DNA of 8,627 bases from Thermodesulfatator sp. (GTDB lineage Bacteria; Desulfobacterota; Thermodesulfobacteria; Thermodesulfobacteriales; Thermodesulfobacteriaceae), in assembly GCA_027036915.1 (NCBI GenBank), contig JALWCD010000147.1, positions 1-8,627 on the forward strand, given 5' to 3'. Below the pieces are notes generated by a model. The model saw only the letters and a program-made list of their open reading frames with translations. It ran no database searches and was not told the DNA's origin. Positions 1 through 5,928 of this stretch are shown here, piece by piece. Position numbers and translations under genes: made by a program. How positions within the stretch are numbered: position 1 is the stretch's first letter; the number at the start of each line of letters is the position of its first letter.

Positions 1-361
1 GGGCGAGGGTGGTGGCCCGGGCCCGGGCCAGATTTTTGGGGATGATCTGCCCCAGAAGGAGCATGGCAGGGGGAAGTCCCAGAAAGGCCACCAGAGGGCC
101 GTAGCGGGGAAAAAGCTCCAGGAGAAAACCGGTGGTGAAGACGCCGTTTGCGATCACGCAGAGGTTGAGCCCCAGGAGGGTGGTGGTGAGGAGTTTTTCG
201 GGTTCCCGGAGAAGGCTTAAGGCCAGCCGGGCGCCCAGGTGTTTGCGGGCCAGGACCGCAAGCCGGGCCTCGCCCGCGGAGAGAATGGCGATCTCGGCCG
301 CGGCGAAAAAGGCCTCGCCCAGAAGGAGGGTCAGAAAGACCAGGCTAGCCAGGAGTTTCAC
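1..361 (-). CDS. DUF21/CNNM (CorC-HlyC) family membrane protein, second of a tandem pair, 3' end cut by the window
   Basis: About 120 N-terminal residues are visible, and the frame runs open to the window edge. The protein begins MKLLASLVFLTLLLGEAFFAAAEIAIL, a hydrophobic first helix. It then has the DUF21 hallmarks: an acidic residue in an SxAEIAxLS-like segment (residues 21-29), a REPEKLLTTTLLGLNL segment (about 52-67) and GQIIPKNLAR (about 104-113). DUF21 proteins of this type are usually 400-450 residues long, with CBS domains and a CorC_HlyC domain that would lie off the left edge. Family members are thought to export Mg2+ or other divalent cations. The start is GTG at 361-359, chosen because GGAGAG lies 8 bases upstream and the first helix begins there. 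The gene overlaps the preceding paralogue by 17 bp, so translational coupling is likely. The motif usually written GExxPK reads GQIIPK here. The family call is firm; the substrate is not known. Confidence 0.85.
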   Translation of the reverse strand, partial: MKLLASLVFLTLLLGEAFFAAAEIAILSAGEARLAVLARKHLGARLALSLLREPEKLLTTTLLGLNLCVIANGVFTTGFLLELFPRYGPLVAFLGLPPAMLLLGQIIPKNLARARATTLA

Positions 362-1604
362 CGGGCAGTCTCTCCACGAGCAGGCTTTCTATCCGCCGGT
401 CCTTAAGGGCCTCGACCCGGAAACGGAAACCGAACCCCCTGACCTCGGCCCCCTCTTCGGGAAGCTCTCCAAAGAGATGGAGGACCAGGCTGGCGAGCGT
501 CCGGAACTCTTCGGCCGGCAGTTCGCCCCCGGTCTCCCGGTTGAAGTCCTCGATCTGCACCCAGCCTTTGACCAGATAGCGCCCGGGGCCAAGCCTTTTG
601 ATGGGCGGCTCTTTGGCTTCCTTCTCCTGGTAAATCTCTCCGAAAAGTTCCTCCAGTACGTCCTCCAGGGTGACCAGGCCGCTGATCTCGCCGTATTCGT
701 TGACCACCAGGGCTAGCTTGAGTCGCCGGCGCTGGAATTCCTCAAGCAGGTTTCGCACCCGGGTCCTTTCCGGCACGAAAAAGGGCGGACGGACGATCTC
801 CGAGAGCCGGACAGCCTTTTTCTCCAGGCGAGCCTTGAGCAAATCCTGAATGTAGAGGATGCCTGCCAGATTGTCGAGTTCTCCCCGATAGACCGGGATC
901 TTGCGGAAAGGGGCCTTTTTCAGGCGGGAGAGCAGTTCCGGAGTGACCTCCTGATCCTCGAGGGCCCAGATCTCCTTCCGGGGGGTCATGATGGCCGCCA
1001 CCGGCGTCTCCTCGGTCTCGAAGAGCCCGTAGACGAAAAGCCTCTCTTCAGCCCGAAGGGCCCCGGAATGGTAGGCCTCCTCCACCAGGCGTTTGATCTC
1101 TTCCTCGGGGGGAAAGCCCTTCGCGGCGGTTCCGCGAAGGCCGGCGGCTCGAAAGACGACCTGGGCCACCGCCAGCAGAAGGAGGCGCAGAGGGGCCAGG
1201 AGGATTTCGGCCCCCCTCAGGGGACGGGCCACCGCGCAGGCCACCCGTTCCCGAAACTTGAAACCCAGGACCTTGGGAAAGAGGTCCCCCCAGAGAAAGA
1301 GCAGCACGCTCATGAGGGGGTAGGCCACCCACTTTCCCAGGCTGCCCAGACTCTGGTAGAAGAACCAGCTCGCCAGGCCGGAGGAGATGATGTCCGCGAT
1401 CTCGTTGCCCATGAGGACCGTGGTCAGGACCTTCTGCGGATCCCGCAGGAGATCGGCCGCCAGGCGACAGGCGGACCGGGAGCTCTTCCGGAGCTTGTCC
1501 ATCTCCAGCCGGCTCAGAGAGAAAAGGGCGGTCTCGGAACAGGTGAAAAAGGAGGATAGCAGAATGAAAAGCGTGATCAGCAACCAGGCCAGCCAGGGAT
1601 CCAA
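345..1604 (-). CDS. CNNM/CorC-HlyC family divalent-cation transporter-like protein (DUF21, two CBS domains, CorC_HlyC)
   Basis: This 419-residue protein has the complete architecture of the family. A DUF21 membrane domain covers about residues 5-185, with hydrophobic helices near 5-20, 60-85, 92-110 and 132-152. A CBS pair follows at about 200-325, opening with IMTPRKEIWAL and closing with VVNEYGEISGLVTLEDVLEELFGEI. A CorC_HlyC domain ends the protein (about 335-415). Family members export Mg2+ or Co2+ in some bacteria, and the CBS pair binds adenine nucleotides. The old 'hemolysin C' label does not imply toxicity. The start is TTG at 1604-1602: an in-frame TAA lies nine codons upstream, AGGAGG lies 12 bases upstream, and a later ATG would remove the first helix. 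The usual GExxPK motif reads GDLFPK (106-111). It is the first gene of a pair with the truncated paralogue at the left edge, and is divergent from the AI-2E gene. Confidence 0.93.
   Translation of the reverse strand: MDPWLAWLLITLFILLSSFFTCSETALFSLSRLEMDKLRKSSRSACRLAADLLRDPQKVLTTVLMGNEIADIISSGLASWFFYQSLGSLGKWVAYPLMSVLLFLWGDLFPKVLGFKFRERVACAVARPLRGAEILLAPLRLLLLAVAQVVFRAAGLRGTAAKGFPPEEEIKRLVEEAYHSGALRAEERLFVYGLFETEETPVAAIMTPRKEIWALEDQEVTPELLSRLKKAPFRKIPVYRGELDNLAGILYIQDLLKARLEKKAVRLSEIVRPPFFVPERTRVRNLLEEFQRRRLKLALVVNEYGEISGLVTLEDVLEELFGEIYQEKEAKEPPIKRLGPGRYLVKGWVQIEDFNRETGGELPAEEFRTLASLVLHLFGELPEEGAEVRGFGFRFRVEALKDRRIESLLVERLPGETPG
370..375 (-). promoter_or_regulatory. Ribosome binding site of the second CNNM gene
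   Basis: Read on the minus strand this is GGAGAG, 8 bases ahead of the GTG at 361-359. It lies inside the end of the upstream paralogue, which supports both the GTG start and coupled translation. Confidence 0.6.
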
Positions 1605-1652
1605 GGGTCCGTCTTCCCTCCTTCGGGCTTATCCGGTAAAAAAGATAATACC
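1605..1652. promoter_or_regulatory. Divergent intergenic region, likely promoters for both flanking units
   Basis: These 48 bases separate the CNNM start from the AI-2E start on the opposite strand. An AT-rich patch at 1637-1650 stands out in otherwise GC-rich DNA. Read on the minus strand it gives TATTAT (1650-1645), a -10-like hexamer followed by a T run; this would leave a leader of about 34 bases carrying the AGGAGG of the CNNM gene. Read on the plus strand it gives GATAAT (1644-1649), ending only 3 bases before the AI-2E ATG. I see no good -35 element for either direction. The promoter assignment is inferred from position and composition. Confidence 0.3.
1617..1622 (-). promoter_or_regulatory. 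Ribosome binding site deciding the TTG start of the CNNM gene
   Basis: On the minus strand this reads AGGAGG, the centre of AAGGAGGG at 1623-1616. The spacing to the TTG at 1604 is 12 bases, rather long. An in-frame TAA just upstream leaves no other possible start before the first membrane helix. Confidence 0.6.
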
Positions 1653-2723
1653 ATGGAAACCCGATGGGTGAGCTACTTTCTGGCCGGGTCCCTGGTCCTG
1701 GTCATCTTCGGGGCCCTCCTGCGCCTCCTGCAACCCTTCTTTCAGCCGGTCTTCTGGGCCCTGATCCTTTCGCTCTATCTTTATCCCCTGAATCGTTTGC
1801 TGCGCCGGAAATTTAAGGGCCGACGGGGGCTTGCGGCTCTCGTCCTCACCCTTTCGGTGGTGGTCTTCGTCCTCATCCCCTCGGGCTTCGTGGTCACCGA
1901 GGTCACCAAACAGGCCATCGATCTCGTAAGCGGGGCCCGGGCCTTTCTGGAAAAGGGTCCCGAGGCCCTGGTTCCCTCCCCGGAGAAATATCCCCGGCTT
2001 TACGCCCTGACCCAGGGTCTGATGGCCAGGCTGGCTCCCTTTGAGACCCAGATCAAACAGGTACTGGCGGCCATGGCCTCGGGCACGGGGCAGTTCCTCC
2101 TGACCCAGGGCAAGGCCCTTTTTAAGAACACCGTTCAGCTCATCCTGAACCTGATCTTCATGCTGGTGACCCTTTTCTATCTCTTCCGCGACGGGGATCT
2201 CTTTTTCGAGGAGGTCAAGAACCTCCTGCCCACCACCCTGGAGGAGACCGAAAGGATCACGGGAAAGATTCAGGAGGTGTTGCGGGCGGTTCTTTTCGGA
2301 GGGCTCCTTACCGGGCTGGCCCAGGGGCTGGCGGCCCTCATCATCTACCTCATCCTGGGGGTGCCTTCGGCCATTTTCCTGGGGCTCCTTACCGCCGCGG
2401 CCTCCTTCGTCCCCATCGTGGGCACGGCCCTGGTCTGGGCCCCCACGGTGGTTTACCTCCTGATGAAGGGCTTCTTTATCAAGGGGCTCGTCCTTCTGGT
2501 CTATTGCGTGCTGGTGGTAAGCCAGATCGATTCCCTTCTTAGGCCCTTCATCGTGGGGTCTCAGACGGAGATCCACACCCTCTTCCTCTTTTTCAGCATC
2601 CTGGGAGGGCTCAAGACCTTCGGCCTCCTGGGGGTCTTCCTGGGGCCCATGGTGCTCTCCCTGGCCATTTCGCTGGTGGAGATCTATCGTCTCAAGGTCC
2701 TGCGGGATGCCAGAGCTGCCTGA
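1653..2723 (+). CDS. AI-2E family (PerM/UPF0118) multi-pass membrane transporter
   Basis: This 356-residue inner membrane protein is the usual length for the AI-2E family. Helices are visible near residues 8-24, 30-48, 58-80, 156-178, 212-235, 238-268, 274-290 and 305-345. A hydrophilic stretch at about 84-155 separates the first helices from the rest. Family motifs in the second half are clear: GLAQGLAALI (221-230), SFVPIVGTALVWAPT (251-265), DSLLRPFIVG (293-302) and FGLLGVFLGPMV (323-334). Members were first named for AI-2 export (TqsA), but others move different substrates or act as Na+/H+ antiporters, so the substrate here cannot be named. The ATG at 1653 has no recognisable Shine-Dalgarno sequence. 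It fits the usual N-terminus, and the first helix would be lost with a much later start. The gene heads a plus-strand run and overlaps mutM by 17 bp. Confidence 0.92.
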   Translation: METRWVSYFLAGSLVLVIFGALLRLLQPFFQPVFWALILSLYLYPLNRLLRRKFKGRRGLAALVLTLSVVVFVLIPSGFVVTEVTKQAIDLVSGARAFLEKGPEALVPSPEKYPRLYALTQGLMARLAPFETQIKQVLAAMASGTGQFLLTQGKALFKNTVQLILNLIFMLVTLFYLFRDGDLFFEEVKNLLPTTLEETERITGKIQEVLRAVLFGGLLTGLAQGLAALIIYLILGVPSAIFLGLLTAAASFVPIVGTALVWAPTVVYLLMKGFFIKGLVLLVYCVLVVSQIDSLLRPFIVGSQTEIHTLFLFFSILGGLKTFGLLGVFLGPMVLSLAISLVEIYRLKVLRDARAA

Positions 2724-3510
2724 GGTGGAGACCATCCGCCGGGATCTTCTCTTTTTGATCGGCCACCGGCTGGAGGGGGTGGAGGTTTATCTGCCGAAGA
2801 TGGTGCGGCCCTCCCCGGAGGTCTTCCGTAGGGCCCTTGAGGGCCGGCGCCTCGCGGGGATCTCCCGCCGGGGAAAACTCCTGATCTTCGATTTCGGAGA
2901 AAAGACCCTTCTGGTTCACCTCGGTCTCACCGGGGCCCTCATCTATCAGGAGGACGGTCGCCGGCCTCCTCATACTCACGTGGTCCTCTCTTTCGAGGGA
3001 GGTTCTCTCCTTTACACGGATCTAAGGCAGTTCGGCTGGCTTGAGGTCCTGGAAAGCCGCAGGCTTCCGGAACACCGTTTTTACGCCTCGCTGGGACCGG
3101 ATGCCCTGGGCCTGGACTATCCGGAATTTGAGACCCGGATCCTTCGGTCCCGACGGGCCATCAAGGCCCTTCTTCTGGATCAGAAGGTCATTGCGGGTCT
3201 GGGGAACATCTATACCGACGAGGCCCTCTTTCGGGCCGGGATCCATCCGGAAAGGAAGGCCGCCAGCCTCTCGAGAGCGGAGGTCCAGGCCCTTTATCAG
3301 GCCGTGCAGGAGGTCCTTCGACGGGCCCTTGAGCTTCGGGGTTCCTCGGTGAGGGACTACGTGGACGGTACCGGGAGCCCGGGCCGTTTCCAGGAGGAGC
3401 ATCTGGTCTACGGCAAGCGGGGGCGGCCCTGCCCCCGCTGCGGCACCCCGCTGGCCTATCGGGTGGTGGCCACCCGGGGCACCACCTTCTGCCCCCGGTG
3501 CCAGACCTAA
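2707..3510 (+). CDS. mutM: Formamidopyrimidine-DNA glycosylase (Fpg/MutM), bifunctional glycosylase/AP lyase
   Basis: The enzyme removes oxidised purines such as 8-oxoguanine and FapyG from DNA and nicks the abasic strand by beta,delta-elimination. At 267 residues it is normal length. The catalytic N-terminus MPELPEVET is intact, with Pro2 as nucleophile after Met removal and Glu3 as general acid. Lys57 lies in RRGKLLIFDF, and HLGLTG (71-76) follows. The lesion-probing loop carries Arg107 and Phe109 in DLRQFG. The helix-two-turn-helix region includes GLGNIYTDEALF (164-175) with Asn167. The C-terminal zinc finger is complete: Cys242, Cys245, Cys262 and Cys265 in C-x2-C-x16-C-x2-C, with the conserved Arg257 between the pairs. 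These features distinguish it from Nei (endonuclease VIII). The ATG sits inside the last codons of the AI-2E gene, with AAGGT 8 bases upstream, so coupled translation is likely. Confidence 0.97.
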   Translation: MPELPEVETIRRDLLFLIGHRLEGVEVYLPKMVRPSPEVFRRALEGRRLAGISRRGKLLIFDFGEKTLLVHLGLTGALIYQEDGRRPPHTHVVLSFEGGSLLYTDLRQFGWLEVLESRRLPEHRFYASLGPDALGLDYPEFETRILRSRRAIKALLLDQKVIAGLGNIYTDEALFRAGIHPERKAASLSRAEVQALYQAVQEVLRRALELRGSSVRDYVDGTGSPGRFQEEHLVYGKRGRPCPRCGTPLAYRVVATRGTTFCPRCQT

Positions 3511-3549
3511 ATCCTTCCCCCGTCCGGCTAAGGGGTTTACATTAAAAGT
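3511..3549 (+). other. Short intergenic gap between mutM and the Rel/Spo gene
   Basis: This 39-base gap holds only AAGGGG (3530-3535), a possible but distant ribosome binding site 14 bases ahead of the ATG. A CCCC/GGGG pairing is possible, but it is too short and lacks a T run, so I do not call a terminator. Read-through from mutM into the next gene seems likely. Confidence 0.4.
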
Positions 3550-5718
3550 ATGAAACGGCGGGACATCGTCCGCATAAGCGACATCCTGGATCAGATTCAG
3601 AGTTATCTTCCCGGGGCCAACACCTATCTCGTGGAGAAGGCCTACGTCTTTGCGGCCAAGGCCCACGCCGGCCAGATTCGAAAGTCCGGCGAACCCTATC
3701 TCTCCCATCCCCTGGCGGTGGCCTACATCCTTTCCCAGATGCGGCTCGATCTCCCCACCATCGCCGCCGGGCTCCTGCATGACACCGTGGAGGATTCCGC
3801 CACCACCATTGAGGACATTCGCAAACACTTCGGAGAGGAAGTGGCCCTCATCGTGGACGGAGTGACCAAGCTTTCGGCCCTGCCCACCTCCAGCCGGCTT
3901 CACCAGCAGGCCGAAAATTTCCGCAAGATGCTGCTCGCCATGGCCAAGGACCTGCGGGTCATCCTGGTGAAGCTTGCGGATCGGTTGCACAACATGCGGA
4001 CGCTCGAGTATCAGCCGGAACACAAGCGGCGTCGCATAGCGCAGGAAACCCTGGATATTTACGCTCCGCTGGCCAGCCGCCTGGGTATCGACTGGCTCAA
4101 GCGGGAGCTTGAGGATCTCTCCTTCAGGTATCTCTACCCCGAGGACTACGAGAGGCTTAAGACCGAGGTGGAAAAACGGCTCGAGGAGGCCCAGAGCTAT
4201 GTGGAGGAGGTCAAGGCCCTCATCCGCCAGACCCTTGAAGAACACGGTATCCGGGCCCGGGTTCTGGGGCGGGCCAAACACCTCTGGAGCGTTTACCGCA
4301 AGCTCGAACGTTACGGTCTTACCATCGATCAGCTGGATCAAATCTACGATCTCATCGGTTTTCGGGTGATCGTAAAGACGGTCAAGGAGTGCTACGAGGT
4401 CCTGGGAATCCTTCATGCCCTCTGGCCGCCCATCCCCGGACGCTTCAAGGATTACATCAGTCTCCCGAAACCCAACCTCTATCAGAGTCTTCACACCACG
4501 GTTCTGGGTCCCAAGGGCAAACGCATCGAGATCCAGATCCGCACCGAGGAGATGGACCACATCGCCAACGAGGGGATCGCGGCCCACTGGCTCTACAAGG
4601 AAGGGGCCATCCTTTCCCCGGGGCAGGCCAGGAAGTTCGAGTGGCTCGAACGCCTGGTGGAACTCCAGAAGGAGCTCCAGAATCCCCGGGAGTTTCTGGA
4701 ATCCCTTCGGATGGATCTCTTCCCCGAGGAGGTTTACGTCTTTACCCCCCAGGGGGACATCAAGGTCCTTCCCCGGGGAGCGACCCCGGTGGACTTCGCT
4801 TACGCCATCCATACCGAGGTGGGACATCACTGTGCCCGGGCCTGGGTGAACGGCCGGCTGGTGCCGCTGGACTACGAGCTTAAGACCGGGGACATCGTCA
4901 AGATAGACACCTCTCCGCAACATCGGCCCAGTCGCGACTGGCTCAAGTTCGTGAAGACCAGTCGGGCCCGCAGTCGCATCCGCCAGTGGTTGCGTGCGGA
5001 GGAGAAGGAACGGGTGATCGCGGCCGGCCGGGAGATGCTGGCCCGGGAGTTCCGGAAACACCGGAAAAACGTCTCCGATTTCCTGGAGTCCGAAAAAGCC
5101 CTGGAGGTGGCCCGGAAGTTCAACTTCAAAAGCGTGGAGGATCTCCTGGCGGCCGTGGGCTACGGCAAGCTCACCCCGCTACAGGTGCTCAAGAAATACC
5201 TGGGGGAGGAGAAGCCCGGGGAGCCGCCCAGGATAGTCTGCGAAAGGGAGCCCGCCACCGGAGAGTACCGTTGCACCGGGGAAGTCCTTCTCATGGACGG
5301 CACCCGGGACGTGCTCTTTCACCTCAGCCGGTGTTGTAATCCCGTGCCCGGCGATGAGGTGGTGGGCTACATCACCCGGGGCCGGGGTATTTCGGTGCAT
5401 CGCATAAACTGCCCCAACGTGGCCCTTCTCGACGACGAACGCAAGATCGAGGTCCGGTGGGAGAAGGCCGATGGCCAGGTGCACCCGGTGCGCCTCTCCG
5501 TGATCACTCAGGACCGCAAGGGCATGCTGGCCGCGGTCTCGAGTGCCGTTTCCGCCGCGGAGGCCAACATCCTCAAGGCCGAGGTGCAGACCACCCCCGA
5601 CCGCCGGGCCGTCTTCGACATGGTGGTGGAGGTCACAGACCGGCGACACCTGGAAAAGATCATGGCCAACGTCCGGTCCGTGGACGGGGTCCTCAAAGTG
5701 GAAAGACGTCTGGCCTAG
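3550..5718 (+). CDS. Bifunctional (p)ppGpp synthetase/hydrolase, RelA/SpoT (Rel/Rsh) family
   Basis: This cytosolic enzyme makes and degrades the alarmone (p)ppGpp, the signal of the stringent response. At 722 residues it is full length for a long RSH. The hydrolase HD domain (about 25-180) keeps its metal ligands: His53, His77-Asp78 in LLHDTVEDS, and Asp144 in LADRLHNM, plus Glu81-Asp82. The synthetase domain (about 235-350) keeps Arg241, Lys243 and Lys251 of the ATP site, Asp267 in YDLIGFR, the G-loop YQSLHTTV (311-318) and Glu327 in IEIQIRT. RFKD (298-301) is the RxKD form typical of bifunctional enzymes, unlike ExDD of RelA. A TGS domain (about 393-452), a zinc-finger/CC region with Cys595-Cys596, His617 and Cys621, and a C-terminal ACT domain (about 645-722) follow. 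Both activities therefore look intact. The name rel, relA or spoT is a matter of convention. Its TAG shares bases with the rpmB stop. Confidence 0.97.
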   Translation: MKRRDIVRISDILDQIQSYLPGANTYLVEKAYVFAAKAHAGQIRKSGEPYLSHPLAVAYILSQMRLDLPTIAAGLLHDTVEDSATTIEDIRKHFGEEVALIVDGVTKLSALPTSSRLHQQAENFRKMLLAMAKDLRVILVKLADRLHNMRTLEYQPEHKRRRIAQETLDIYAPLASRLGIDWLKRELEDLSFRYLYPEDYERLKTEVEKRLEEAQSYVEEVKALIRQTLEEHGIRARVLGRAKHLWSVYRKLERYGLTIDQLDQIYDLIGFRVIVKTVKECYEVLGILHALWPPIPGRFKDYISLPKPNLYQSLHTTVLGPKGKRIEIQIRTEEMDHIANEGIAAHWLYKEGAILSPGQARKFEWLERLVELQKELQNPREFLESLRMDLFPEEVYVFTPQGDIKVLPRGATPVDFAYAIHTEVGHHCARAWVNGRLVPLDYELKTGDIVKIDTSPQHRPSRDWLKFVKTSRARSRIRQWLRAEEKERVIAAGREMLAREFRKHRKNVSDFLESEKALEVARKFNFKSVEDLLAAVGYGKLTPLQVLKKYLGEEKPGEPPRIVCEREPATGEYRCTGEVLLMDGTRDVLFHLSRCCNPVPGDEVVGYITRGRGISVHRINCPNVALLDDERKIEVRWEKADGQVHPVRLSVITQDRKGMLAAVSSAVSAAEANILKAEVQTTPDRRAVFDMVVEVTDRRHLEKIMANVRSVDGVLKVERRLA

Positions 5719-5912
5719 CGCACGGCCTTCTGGACTTTGCCGGCCTTGATACAGCGGGTGCAGACCCGCATACGTTTGACCTGGCCGTTCGGAAGACGGA
5801 CCCGCACGCGCTGGAGGTTGGGATACCACCAGCGCCCGGAACGTTTGGCCGAATGACTGATCTTGTGACCGGTATGAGGGCGCTTGCCGCAGATCTGACA
5901 GATCCTGGCCAT
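5715..5912 (-). CDS. rpmB: Large ribosomal subunit protein bL28, zinc-binding form
   Basis: This 65-residue basic protein begins MARICQICGKRPHTGHKISHS and contains RRWYPNLQ-like GRWWYPNLQRVRV (26-38), the bL28 signature. Cys5, Cys8, Cys51 and Cys54 form the two CxxC pairs of the zinc-binding (C+) version of the protein; many bacteria carry a C- version without them. bL28 is part of the 50S subunit and is needed for proper 70S assembly. The ATG has an excellent AGGAGG 7 bases upstream. The gene starts 16 bases after the bamA stop in the same direction, so it is probably transcribed with bamA. It has no room for a promoter of its own except within bamA. It converges on the Rel/Spo gene and overlaps its end by 4 bp. 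Confidence 0.97.
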   Translation of the reverse strand: MARICQICGKRPHTGHKISHSAKRSGRWWYPNLQRVRVRLPNGQVKRMRVCTRCIKAGKVQKAVR

Positions 5913-5919
5913 CCTTTAT

Positions 5920-5925
5920 CCTCCT
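5920..5925 (-). promoter_or_regulatory. Ribosome binding site of rpmB
   Basis: Read on the minus strand this is AGGAGG, 7 bases ahead of the rpmB ATG. It lies in the 16-base gap after bamA, and its strength suits a highly expressed ribosomal protein. Confidence 0.75.
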
Positions 5926-5928
5926 GGT

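Noticed and set aside
13..30. A perfect 18-base palindrome made of GCCCGG units
   Set aside because: It lies inside the partial CNNM gene and encodes an Ala-Arg repeat. GC-rich Ala and Arg codons give such palindromes readily, and no second copy or flanking site was seen.
84..361. A plus-strand open frame near the left edge that starts at 132 with MVKTPFAITQ
   Set aside because: It is antisense to the two CNNM genes, is rich in Arg and Ala with no family pattern, and the minus strand shows clear DUF21 motifs.
1629..2735. A 368-codon minus-strand open frame opposite the AI-2E gene
   Set aside because: Its product is a low-complexity run of Gln, Glu, Asp and Gly residues with no helices or motifs, whereas the plus strand encodes a clear AI-2E protein.
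3511..3549. Possible terminator hairpin after mutM from CCCC and GGGG runs
   Set aside because: The stem would be only about 4 bases with no following T run, and the next gene begins within 39 bases.
3022..5061. A 679-codon open frame on the minus strand, antisense to mutM and the Rel/Spo gene
   Set aside because: Its translation is rich in Gly, Pro, His and Asp in no domain-like order, and it lies entirely opposite genes with clear family motifs. GC-rich codon bias produces such frames.
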